A DNA stretch of 64,000 nt from UM-FILTER-40-17 sp032251335. Its GTDB lineage: Bacteria > Bacteroidota > Bacteroidia > Flavobacteriales > Flavobacteriaceae. The notes below the pieces were generated by a model. It saw nothing but the letters and a program-made list of their open reading frames with translations. It ran no database searches and was not told the DNA's origin. The stretch spans positions 88,458 to 152,457 of the forward strand of contig JAVVDW010000005.1 of the NCBI GenBank assembly GCA_032251335.1. Direction: 5' to 3'. The position numbers and the translations under genes are program-made. Shown here in pieces: positions 49,948-57,638 of this stretch. How positions within the stretch are numbered: position 1 is the stretch's first letter; every line of letters starts with the position of its first letter.

Positions 49948-50757
49948 ATGAAACAATTTATCGCTTACTCTTTTCTTATTTTGGCATCTAGCGTGTACAG
50001 CCAAACTTCCATTCGTGCCGAGCTCAACGAAAAGATAAACAACCGGGAATACTATCAACTTGCCAACGGAAACGCATCTAAAATTGTGGCTACTTACACC
50101 GTAGATCCTTATTTTTTTGAGTCTCCTAAATATACCTTGGAACGTTGGGAGTACAATTTTATCAGCAAAGACAGCATCAACGGATTTGCAAAAAAAGACG
50201 GAGATCTAGTTTACAATTTTGCCTTTAAGATAGATTCACTTCAACGGAAAATAGATTTAAAGGAACGAACCAAAAGCTACCTCTCCGGCTGGATTTTAAG
50301 CCATGTAAAATACACCTACAAAGATGCGTTTAAAGACTTGCATATTTACAAAGCAGACGGCACGCTAAACTATCGCGTCCGGGTGGCTTTTGACAGCCTC
50401 GGAAACCCAAATTACTTAGCAAGCTTAGACGCTAAAAACAATTTTCAAGCTATCGCGCTGGCAGAATACCGATATGACCAAAAATATTACAACTACAGCA
50501 TAATGAACGCCACAGGGAGGGTGCTTTTAGAAGAAGTACAATATTACAACCACGACTACATCATCCAAAAAAACAAAAAAGGAGATGTTGTCAAAATGTA
50601 CGAGCCTTTTGAACCTGTCTTTTTGGGCATCATCTATCTGATTGACTACAAATACGACAAAAAAGGAAATTGGACACGGAAGAAGGTAACCACACAAACC
50701 CCCGAAGGCACTTGGGTTTCTCTTCAAATCAAAAGAAAAATAAGTTATATTGATTGA
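49948..50757 (+). CDS. Secreted protein with YD-like beta-strand repeats, function unknown
   Basis: Not recognised as a named family. The 269 residues start with a signal peptide (cut near SSVYSQ, about residue 19). The rest is rich in aromatic-polar strands: ALAEYRYDQKYYNYSIMNATGRVL, QYYNHDYIIQKNKKGDVVKMYE and YKYDKKGNWTRKKV. These look like RHS/YD-type or YwqK-like repeats. It is probably periplasmic or surface-exposed. It lies alone between rmuC and the dipeptidase. Confidence 0.75.
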   Translation: MKQFIAYSFLILASSVYSQTSIRAELNEKINNREYYQLANGNASKIVATYTVDPYFFESPKYTLERWEYNFISKDSINGFAKKDGDLVYNFAFKIDSLQRKIDLKERTKSYLSGWILSHVKYTYKDAFKDLHIYKADGTLNYRVRVAFDSLGNPNYLASLDAKNNFQAIALAEYRYDQKYYNYSIMNATGRVLLEEVQYYNHDYIIQKNKKGDVVKMYEPFEPVFLGIIYLIDYKYDKKGNWTRKKVTTQTPEGTWVSLQIKRKISYID

Positions 50758-50810
50758 ATTGAACCGGTATTAAACAGAAAACTAAAAACCGCTTTTTAAG
50801 TTTATATAAC

Positions 50811-50818
50811 TATCTTTG
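50811..50818 (+). promoter_or_regulatory. -7 box TATCTTTG before the dipeptidase gene
   Basis: TATCTTTG lies 31 nt before ATG 50850. No clear -33 partner at standard spacing. Confidence 0.5.
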
Positions 50819-50849
50819 TAAAGCATAATCTCTGTCAAAAAACCTAAAC

Positions 50850-52175
50850 ATGAAGATTTTAACCCAGCTCCTCACCATCTTTATTGCTTTTATGATAATA
50901 GGTTGTAAAAACAAATCTGAAAATGAATCTGTGAATAAAAACCCTCAAAAACCGGAAGTGGAAGTGCCTTTGGAAGAGCGTGCATCGGCATTTCACAAGA
51001 GTCTGATTACTATAGACACGCACAACGACATCAACGTCAACAACTTTACTGCCGAAAAAAACTACACCCAAGATTTAGACACACAAGTAAACCTGCCCAA
51101 AATGGAAGCCGGTGGCCTCGATGTCAGTTGGTTGATTGTGTACACAGGACAAGGACCGCTAACAGCATCCGGCTACAAAGCTGCCTATGCCAACGCCATG
51201 TCTAAATTTGAAGCCATCCATAGGTTGACAGCAGAAATAGCCCCTGACAAAATTGGCTTGGCAACCTCTTCAGAAGAAGTGCGCAAAATTATAGACAGTG
51301 GAAGAAAAGTGGCGATGATTGGTGTAGAAAACGCCTACCCGATTGGAACAGATTTGACCCACATAGAAGAATTCTACAAACTGGGCGCGCGCTATATATC
51401 CTTGGCTCATAATGGCCACAGCCAACTGAGCGATTCGAACACAGGGGAAGCTGACGGCGTTTGGCTGCACAACGGACTCAGCGAACTCGGTAAAAAAGCA
51501 GTTTTGGAGATGAATCGGTTGGGTATTATGATTGATATATCTCACCCATCAAAAGAAGCCATCAAACAAATGATTGCACTAAGCAAAGCACCTGTTTTGG
51601 CCTCCCATTCTTCTGCAAGAGCGCTATGCAACCACAGCCGAAATTTGGACGATGAATTGTTGGCATTGGTTAAAGAAAATGGAGGCTTGGTGCAGACCGT
51701 TGCTTTTGGTGCTTATTTAAACAAAGAAAAAAACAACCGTTTTGTGGTCGCGCGTCAAAATATCTACGAAGTTTATGCAGACAGCCTGGATTTTCAACTC
51801 CTTGACAGGACTGACATTGCTGAACTTTCTGAGGAGGCACGTAATGCCTATTTTGAAAAATACAGCCAAGTTAGAAATCTGGCTGCCACCGAAGTGGCCA
51901 ACCTCACCAAATCTATGGACGTGGTGAATGTATCCGATTTTGTAGATCATATAGATTATTTGGTTCAAAAAATAGGAATTGAACACGTGGGCATCAGTTC
52001 TGATTTTGATGGTGGCGGCGGCATTTCGGGTTGGGAAGATGCATCAGAAAGTTTTAATGTGACTGTGGAGCTCATAAACCGTGGATATAACGAAGAAGAA
52101 ATTGCCATGCTTTGGGGCGAAAACCTGCTCAGGCTGATGAACGAAGTGGAAGCTGTTGCAAAATCTTTGAAATAA
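50850..52175 (+). CDS. Membrane dipeptidase (peptidase family M19), lipoprotein
   Basis: This 441-residue protein has a lipoprotein signal (LLTIFIAFMIIGC, Cys about residue 19). The M19 zinc peptidase domain shows the first metal ligands in ITIDTHNDINVN (HxD), VAMIGVENAYPIG (Glu), ISLAHNGHSQLSDS (His) and VLASHSSARALCNHSRNL (His), and ends GISSDFDGGGGI (Asp). Family members cleave dipeptides, including D-amino-acid forms. It is probably anchored facing the periplasm. Confidence 0.93.
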   Translation: MKILTQLLTIFIAFMIIGCKNKSENESVNKNPQKPEVEVPLEERASAFHKSLITIDTHNDINVNNFTAEKNYTQDLDTQVNLPKMEAGGLDVSWLIVYTGQGPLTASGYKAAYANAMSKFEAIHRLTAEIAPDKIGLATSSEEVRKIIDSGRKVAMIGVENAYPIGTDLTHIEEFYKLGARYISLAHNGHSQLSDSNTGEADGVWLHNGLSELGKKAVLEMNRLGIMIDISHPSKEAIKQMIALSKAPVLASHSSARALCNHSRNLDDELLALVKENGGLVQTVAFGAYLNKEKNNRFVVARQNIYEVYADSLDFQLLDRTDIAELSEEARNAYFEKYSQVRNLAATEVANLTKSMDVVNVSDFVDHIDYLVQKIGIEHVGISSDFDGGGGISGWEDASESFNVTVELINRGYNEEEIAMLWGENLLRLMNEVEAVAKSLK

Positions 52176-52254
52176 TAAATATATTGGGTTTCAGATTAGA
52201 CCACTTTCTTCATTAAAAATGTTTTATAAATTAGAAACTTAGGCAAATTTACCT

Positions 52255-52632
52255 ATGAAAAAAATCCTGATTATAGACGACGACAAAATGATTGTCACCA
52301 TTCTTCAATTTCGACTTGAAAAAGAAAAATTCAACATCATTGTTTGTGAAGATGGTAAAAAAGCCAAAAAGTTGATGGAAGTTGAAAAGCCCGATTTGGT
52401 CATTGCAGACATTATGATGCCCATGGTATCGGGTTTGGAAATTGTAAATTTCATCAGAAACAAAAAGAAATGGGATATTCCCATAATGGTATTATCTTCA
52501 ATTAATGATGATAAAACTTTGCTGGAAGCTTACAGCTTGGGTGCAGACGAATTTGTTACCAAACCCTTTAGTCCCGAAGAATTGGTCATTCGCATCAAGA
52601 AAATGCTGCTTTCCGCAAGATCGAATGCTTAG
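52255..52632 (+). CDS. Single-domain response regulator (CheY-like)
   Basis: This 125-residue receiver domain has no output domain. The acidic pocket is D8-D10 (IIDDDK), the phosphoacceptor D52 (LVIADIMMP), the switch Ser81/82 (VLSSIND) and the conserved Lys103 (VTKPFSPEELVIRIKKML). All catalytic positions are intact. There is no histidine kinase in the window. The next gene, 34 nt downstream, encodes a GreA-like protein and may be cotranscribed. Confidence 0.95.
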   Translation: MKKILIIDDDKMIVTILQFRLEKEKFNIIVCEDGKKAKKLMEVEKPDLVIADIMMPMVSGLEIVNFIRNKKKWDIPIMVLSSINDDKTLLEAYSLGADEFVTKPFSPEELVIRIKKMLLSARSNA

Positions 52633-52666
52633 ATTTTGAAGCTAACAAACTCACCTCACTTTTTTT

Positions 52667-53116
52667 ATGTCAACCATCAAAAATTTGCTTTTTGACTGCT
52701 GTCTCAAATCATGCAACGCCCGCGAAAAAGATTATGTCAATGAAATTGCTCTTATCAAAGAATCCTTAGAAATGATGTCGGGTAATGATGAAGAGGGCAG
52801 CGATTCGCAACGCGAAAATTTATTGGAAAACCTGACTAAAAACAACCAAAGACTGATAGATGTCCGAACCCAGATAGCGACGCTCAGCAACATCAACCCA
52901 AACATTTCACACACCGTTGCCAAACTGGGAAGTCTGGTAGAAACCAGCGCAGGAAGTTACTTTTTGAGCGTAAGTGTGGGGAAAATTATTTTAGAAGGGA
53001 AGATTTACTATGCCGTATCGGAGCATTCGCCCATCGGGCTTGTTTTGATGCATTGCAATGCTAGCCAGCAAATCGTTTTTAACAACACCCGTTTGGAGAT
53101 TGTTTCTGTTGCTTAA
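52667..53116 (+). CDS. GreA/GreB-like protein (often misnamed 3-oxoacyl-ACP synthase)
   Basis: This 149-residue protein has an N-terminal helical, coiled-coil-like segment (about residues 20-75) and a small C-terminal beta domain: KLGSLVETSAGSYFLSVSVGKIILEGKIYYAVSEHSPIGLVLM. The SPIG motif and order match the C-terminal FKBP-like domain of transcript-cleavage factors GreA/GreB, as in a Bacteroidota family commonly mislabelled 3-oxoacyl-ACP synthase. No synthase residues are visible. It is shorter than GreA, and whether the coiled-coil tip acidic residues are present is unclear. Confidence 0.7.
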   Translation: MSTIKNLLFDCCLKSCNAREKDYVNEIALIKESLEMMSGNDEEGSDSQRENLLENLTKNNQRLIDVRTQIATLSNINPNISHTVAKLGSLVETSAGSYFLSVSVGKIILEGKIYYAVSEHSPIGLVLMHCNASQQIVFNNTRLEIVSVA

Positions 53117-53136
53117 AATACTTTGGAACGAAGTTT

Positions 53137-53814
53137 CTATTTGTTCAAAAAAACATCGTCCTTGTTCTCCGGTAGGTAAAATATGAGGAAGAAAATCATG
53201 GCAAAAGTCATTTCAAACAATTCCCATTTTCTATCCGCATTTATGGTGAGCATCAGAAGCGTAAACAGGACAAAGGCAATGACCTGATTCCACCTAGGAA
53301 TTGGAATGCCAAACCGTACAAAAGTATTTTTTATCAAACTTGATTTTTTGTACAACCACGGAATAAGCGTTAGATAGAGAATGACCACCAATCCGAACAA
53401 TTGCGTGAAAATAATTTTGTTTACTTTTTTTCCGGAAACAACCAAATTGTGCAGATTCGTTTCTTGCTGCGCGTTGTTTTGAAGGAAAAATTCGCCCGAT
53501 TGTATATCAAAAATACGTTGTCCCCATGAAATTTCTTCTCCGGCACCAAAGAAAAATACCACAGTAGTGAGCAATACACCAATTTTCCATAATAAAGGTT
53601 TTACACCACCCAATTTAAAGAGACGCATAAGTTGTAAAACAGCAATCATCAGTAAGCCAAGAGCCGTCATGTTTTCTATAAAACCGTCTTCTTGGGCAAA
53701 ATCGGTGTTAAAATAATCGGAGTTTGCTTGGGCAATCCATATACCTATAATGTGAATGAGCAACAGAAATGCATACATCAATATTTCTGCACGGATAGGT
53801 TTATTGAGAATCAT
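53137..53814 (-). CDS. Multi-pass membrane protein with GEEISWGQR motif
   Basis: Not recognised as a named family. The 225 residues have about six membrane segments. Between the third and fourth lies a charged stretch with FFGAGEEISWGQRIFDIQSGEFF (about residues 90-112) and a later ETNLHNLVVSGKKVN. From memory EEISWGQR recurs in an uncharacterised membrane family, and such a buried charged motif is unusual enough to suggest catalysis or binding. Its start overlaps the GT39 stop by 14 nt, so it is likely part of the same glycosylation unit. Confidence 0.65.
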   Translation of the reverse strand: MILNKPIRAEILMYAFLLLIHIIGIWIAQANSDYFNTDFAQEDGFIENMTALGLLMIAVLQLMRLFKLGGVKPLLWKIGVLLTTVVFFFGAGEEISWGQRIFDIQSGEFFLQNNAQQETNLHNLVVSGKKVNKIIFTQLFGLVVILYLTLIPWLYKKSSLIKNTFVRFGIPIPRWNQVIAFVLFTLLMLTINADRKWELFEMTFAMIFFLIFYLPENKDDVFLNK

Positions 53815-55450
53815 ATTGGGTCAGTAAATATAAATTGGCCGTTAACCTCGATTTGTGATTTTTTCTAGATTTATCAGCATAGTTGATGTCAATGTGTTCC
53901 AATGATTCAATCCGATAATCCTTTTCAAAAGTAGCCAAAAATTTTGATTCCATTTTCTCATTGACTAAAAAAGTTGCTTTCTCAAAAAAAGGTGGATTGA
54001 CAAATCTGTCATATTGTGGGAGTTTGAAGCCGTAATCCCAAATGATTTCAGGACTGATCTCACCGTAAGAATAACTTTTTGTTTGGTACTTGGCCTCGTA
54101 TGATGCGATAACTTTTGGAGAAACAATCTCTTTGTTGTCATAAAAAACACCGACCATAGAGATGCCAAAAACAACAATCGTAGCGACAACCAATACATTG
54201 GTATAGAAAAGCCTGTCAAATAATTTTTTTTGAAGCCAATAAATTTTTAAAACACCTATTCCAATCAAGAACAAGGAAGTCAATATATACGAAACTATAT
54301 ACTCCTGCCATGCGTCTTGCAACAAAAAGTAAGCGGCGACCGGAAATGCAAAACAAACCACAATTAAAAGCCAATAATGAATTCTTAAAGGCCATTTTTC
54401 GGTCTTGGAAAACTTGTTCCACATGAGTGCAGCGACTTGTAAGTAGAAGGAAGTGGTTATGGCTAAGGGAATCATCACGGGAAACAGATAGCGTTTCTTT
54501 TTTTCGGGAATCAGCGAGAGTAAGACCACGCCTATCACAGTCCACAACAAAGAAAATTGATACAGTTTCAAATTTGAAACCCTCTTTTTCATATATGGAT
54601 ACCAAAGACTCATAAAAGCGGGAATCGTCCAAATACCGAGCTCCGTAAAAAAATCAAAGTAGTAATAAAGCGGCCTAACATTGTTGCTTAACCATGCATT
54701 GGACTCCACTTCGGCAATCTGTTCGGCCGAATTTTCGTCAAAGAGATAAATATAAAAAGGCCACCAACTGCTAATGAGTAAAGCAATTAAGACAAGAAAA
54801 ATGATGGCAACCGGACTGATGTTTGATTTTTTGAAACGATACACAATTCCGTAGGCGATTAGAAAAGGAAGCAGCAGTGCAAAATGAGAAACCGGTCCTT
54901 TGCTCAAAAAAGAAAAACCAATACAAATACCTGCTACAAAAGCAGCATTTAAATTTTGGTCTGTTTTTTCGAAAAGCTGAAACAAGCAGGCGATACCTAA
55001 CAGCATAAATGCGTGAGCATAAATATCCCAGGTGGCTTCTCTACCCGTGAAAATGGTAGAGAAAGCAGTGGCTAAAATCAGTACAGAAAGCAGGGTTTGA
55101 GGCTTATCAAACCCGGCGTGACGCATCAATTTTCTGAGCGCAAAAAACAACAATAGCGTCATGAGTGCCGCAGCGAAGCGAAGCATAAAGATGTTTTGCA
55201 GACCAAAAATTTTTGCAAATCCTGCGGTGATCCAAGTGGGCAATGGTGGTTTTTCGTATCTGGGCAAGCCGTTCATGCGAGTCAAAATCCAATTGCCATC
55301 GTGCAGCATTTCACGAGCTGTTATAAAATTGCGGGCTTCCATGATGTTGACTTCCAACACATTCAAATTGGGCACAAAAACTGCCGCCCAAATGATGAGA
55401 ATCACCAAACCGTCTCTTTTTAAAATGGAATCAAAAAAAGTGGTTTTCAT
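53801..55450 (-). CDS. GT39-type (ArnT/PMT-like) membrane glycosyltransferase
   Basis: This 549-residue integral membrane protein has about twelve hydrophobic segments and the N-terminal periplasmic-loop motif NIMEARNFITAREMLHDGNWI followed by RYEKPPLPTWI. These are the dolichyl/undecaprenyl-phosphate-sugar transferase hallmarks shared with ArnT. It probably moves a sugar from a lipid phosphate to lipid A or another envelope acceptor. ATGA overlaps the LABN gene upstream (55447-55450). Sugar and acceptor are inferred only from the GT2-LABN-GT39 context. Confidence 0.88.
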   Translation of the reverse strand: MKTTFFDSILKRDGLVILIIWAAVFVPNLNVLEVNIMEARNFITAREMLHDGNWILTRMNGLPRYEKPPLPTWITAGFAKIFGLQNIFMLRFAAALMTLLLFFALRKLMRHAGFDKPQTLLSVLILATAFSTIFTGREATWDIYAHAFMLLGIACLFQLFEKTDQNLNAAFVAGICIGFSFLSKGPVSHFALLLPFLIAYGIVYRFKKSNISPVAIIFLVLIALLISSWWPFYIYLFDENSAEQIAEVESNAWLSNNVRPLYYYFDFFTELGIWTIPAFMSLWYPYMKKRVSNLKLYQFSLLWTVIGVVLLSLIPEKKKRYLFPVMIPLAITTSFYLQVAALMWNKFSKTEKWPLRIHYWLLIVVCFAFPVAAYFLLQDAWQEYIVSYILTSLFLIGIGVLKIYWLQKKLFDRLFYTNVLVVATIVVFGISMVGVFYDNKEIVSPKVIASYEAKYQTKSYSYGEISPEIIWDYGFKLPQYDRFVNPPFFEKATFLVNEKMESKFLATFEKDYRIESLEHIDINYADKSRKNHKSRLTANLYLLTQYDSQ

Positions 55451-56082
55451 AGTTTAACAGGCTTTTTTTCAACATAATGCAAATATATATTTCTGGAATA
55501 AACAAGCAAGCCGAAGGTGTGTCCCAACATCAAAACATAATCTATTCTGATAATGGCATAGCAAAGGATAAGCGACGAACCTATCAAACTTAAAATCCAA
55601 AATCCTAGAGGAAGTATCGAATGTTTCGCATTTTCGGAATAGAGCCATTGATATACAAACCGAAGGATAAAAACAATTTGTGCGATGACACCAAAGAGTA
55701 ACAAACCATGAGGAAGTGCTTCGTTTTGAAAAAGCAATTCTCGGTCTTGCGCGCCGTTGTTATAGGAAAACCCAATAATCAGAAAAGGAAAAAGATAGAG
55801 AAAATACCGAAAGGGACGAACAAGTTTTTTCCACTCGCCTTGCATTTGCATATTTCGGATATAAATAAAATAAGTGAGTGATTGCCCCAACATAATTGAA
55901 AAATCGTGTCGCAGCCAACCGTACACAAACATCAAAAAAGAGGCTAAAAAACTCAATTGCCAAAATAAAGTTGGCGTGGTAACTTTTCGAGACTTTTCAG
56001 ACAATATCCACTGAGAGAGCATTCTCGACATAAAGAGTGCCTGCGCACTAAATCCTAAAATAAGAATGAGCCAGTGTTGCAT
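55447..56082 (-). CDS. Lipid-A-disaccharide-synthase N-terminal-like (LABN) membrane protein
   Basis: This 211-residue protein consists of two LABN-type repeats (PF07578-like), each with short membrane helices. The first is QALFMSRMLSQWILSEKSRKVTTPTLFWQLSFLASFLMFVYGWLR and the second QIVFILRFVYQWLYSENAKHSILPLGFWILSLIGSSLIL. The lpxB catalytic domain is absent. ATG 56082 is chosen because a promoter box overlaps the longer GTG start at 56100. It probably supports sugar-lipid transport next to the GT2 and GT39 genes; that role is inferred. Confidence 0.85.
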   Translation of the reverse strand: MQHWLILILGFSAQALFMSRMLSQWILSEKSRKVTTPTLFWQLSFLASFLMFVYGWLRHDFSIMLGQSLTYFIYIRNMQMQGEWKKLVRPFRYFLYLFPFLIIGFSYNNGAQDRELLFQNEALPHGLLLFGVIAQIVFILRFVYQWLYSENAKHSILPLGFWILSLIGSSLILCYAIIRIDYVLMLGHTFGLLVYSRNIYLHYVEKKPVKL

Positions 56083-56099
56083 AAATCTACTTGTAGGCA

Positions 56100-56128
56100 C
56101 AAAGTTAACAAATACTTACGGCAACAAA
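56100..56128 (-). promoter_or_regulatory. Promoter of the LABN-GT39 unit: TTTG-N17-TAACTTTG
   Basis: On the minus strand TTTG at 56128-56125, a 17-nt spacer and TAACTTTG at 56107-56100 give a full consensus promoter. It overlaps the GTG at 56100 that would extend the LABN ORF, fixing ATG 56082. Confidence 0.75.
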
Positions 56129-56154
56129 TGATTTTAAAAAATGTTAAGTATAAT

Positions 56155-56877
56155 TTAATTCTGTCCATCTTGTTGTTGCACACGATAGCGGATGTATCTT
56201 TTTTTCATCCACAAGTAGGCAAAACAATCCATCAGCGGTTTTAGCAATCTATTCCACAAGCCAAATTTTGCTTGCCCTGCTATGCGTGGAAAGTGCCTGA
56301 CGGGAATTTGAATAATGCGTCCTTCTTGGAGTAAAACCATTGCCGGTAAAAATCTGTGCAAACCTTTGAACATAGGAATTTGTTTGGCTACGTCCGTTTT
56401 AATAATTTTCAAAGGGCAGCCCGTATCATCCATACCATCGTGGGTAAATGACCTGCGTATGCCATTGGCTATTCTTGAAGACATATTTTTCACGAACGAA
56501 TCTTTTCTGTCTGCTCTAACGCCTGTGATTAATTCATAATCAAACCGATAAGGCAACAACAGATTAAAATCTTCCGGAGCGGTCTGTAGATCCGCATCTA
56601 TATAGCCAACCCAAGGTGTTTGTGTAAAGTCAAACCCGGCTTTGATGGCCGCGCTCAATCCGCAATTTTGTTCAAAACTGATGTAGTTAAAACGGGTTTG
56701 TCGGTCGCAAATTTTTTCTATAAGAGACTGACTTCCATCTGTAGAGCCATCGTTGACAAAAAGAATTTTGGCAGGAACCAAACTCATCTTTAAGAAATCT
56801 GTCATTTCTCTTTCAACCCTTTCAAGATTTTCTTCTTCGTTAAAAACCGGGATAATAATAGTGAGTTCGGGTTTCAA
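56155..56877 (-). CDS. GT2 dolichyl/undecaprenyl-phosphate sugar synthase-like protein
   Basis: This 240-residue GT2 enzyme has LTIIIPVFNEEENLERV, FVNDGSTDGSQSLIEK, GYIDADLQTAPEDFN (DxD) and ITGVRADRKDSFVKNMSSRIANGIRRSFTHDGMDDTGCPLKII. This is the DPM1/ArnC-like pattern for making polyprenyl-phosphate sugars. It lacks C-terminal membrane helices. It would supply the donor for the GT39 enzyme encoded 0.7 kb downstream on the same strand. Confidence 0.9.
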   Translation of the reverse strand: MKPELTIIIPVFNEEENLERVEREMTDFLKMSLVPAKILFVNDGSTDGSQSLIEKICDRQTRFNYISFEQNCGLSAAIKAGFDFTQTPWVGYIDADLQTAPEDFNLLLPYRFDYELITGVRADRKDSFVKNMSSRIANGIRRSFTHDGMDDTGCPLKIIKTDVAKQIPMFKGLHRFLPAMVLLQEGRIIQIPVRHFPRIAGQAKFGLWNRLLKPLMDCFAYLWMKKRYIRYRVQQQDGQN

Positions 56878-56898
56878 TTGTAGTGATTAAGAATAGGA

Positions 56899-56932
56899 CA
56901 AAAGTATTGAAACTTTTAAAACATCAGACAAA
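56899..56932 (-). promoter_or_regulatory. Promoter of the GT2 gene: TTTG-N22-TACTTTTG
   Basis: On the minus strand TTTG at 56932-56929 and TACTTTTG at 56906-56899 are separated by 22 nt, at the long end of the accepted range. The ATG lies at 56877. Confidence 0.6.
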
Positions 56933-56937
56933 CGCGT

Positions 56938-57561
56938 TCAATAAATCAGAGAAACATCGCCTTTTCCTTCTCTGATAACTTCGGGTTCTGCGCCACTCAA
57001 ATCCACAACTGTTGAAGCTACATTGTCTCCGTAGCCTCCATCTATGACTACATCAACAAAATCTTTCCACTTTTCAAAAATCAGTTCAGGATCTGTGGTG
57101 TACTCAATTACTTCATCTTCGTCGTGAATGGAGGTAGAAGCGATAGGATTGCCTAGTTTTCGCACCAGTTCTATGGCAATGGCATTGTCGGGTATTCGAA
57201 TTCCTACTGTTTTCTTTTTCCTAAAAACTTTGGGTAAGTTATTGTTTCCAGGCAAGATAAAGGTGTAAGGTCCTGGTAGGGATTTTTTTAATATTTTAAA
57301 GGTTTTGGTGTCTATTTGTGCTACAAAATCTGATAGGTTGCTTAGGTCTGAGCATATAAATGAAAAATTGGCTTTATCGGGTTTTACGTCTTTGAGGCGT
57401 GCCAGTCTTTCCATGGCGCGAACGTTTGTAATATCGCAACCCAAGCCGTACACGGTGTCTGTCGGATAAATAACCAATCCTCCGTTCATCAATACATCAA
57501 CTACTTTTTGTATAGCAGCCGGATTTGGATTTTGAGGATATATTTTTATAAGAACAGCCAT
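56938..57561 (-). CDS. tsaC: L-threonylcarbamoyladenylate synthase
   Basis: This 207-residue Sua5/YrdC/YciO-family enzyme makes threonylcarbamoyl-AMP from threonine, bicarbonate and ATP for t6A37 of tRNA. Motifs include GGLVIYPTDTVYGLGCDITN, KKSLPGPYTFILPG and TVGIRIPDN. The C-terminal Sua5 domain is absent, so it is the short TsaC type. Its product is the substrate on which MtaB (39715-41076) acts later. Confidence 0.93.
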   Translation of the reverse strand: MAVLIKIYPQNPNPAAIQKVVDVLMNGGLVIYPTDTVYGLGCDITNVRAMERLARLKDVKPDKANFSFICSDLSNLSDFVAQIDTKTFKILKKSLPGPYTFILPGNNNLPKVFRKKKTVGIRIPDNAIAIELVRKLGNPIASTSIHDEDEVIEYTTDPELIFEKWKDFVDVVIDGGYGDNVASTVVDLSGAEPEVIREGKGDVSLIY

Positions 57562-57638
57562 GAAGCATCAAATTTTGCACTAAAGTAAGCAGAATTTTAA
57601 AAACACAGAAATAACTTGATACAACAGGGTTTGGGTTT

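Noticed and set aside
52667..53116. 3-oxoacyl-ACP synthase, a common label for this family
   Set aside because: No thiolase-fold active-site motifs; length and C-terminal SPIG region fit a GreA-like domain.
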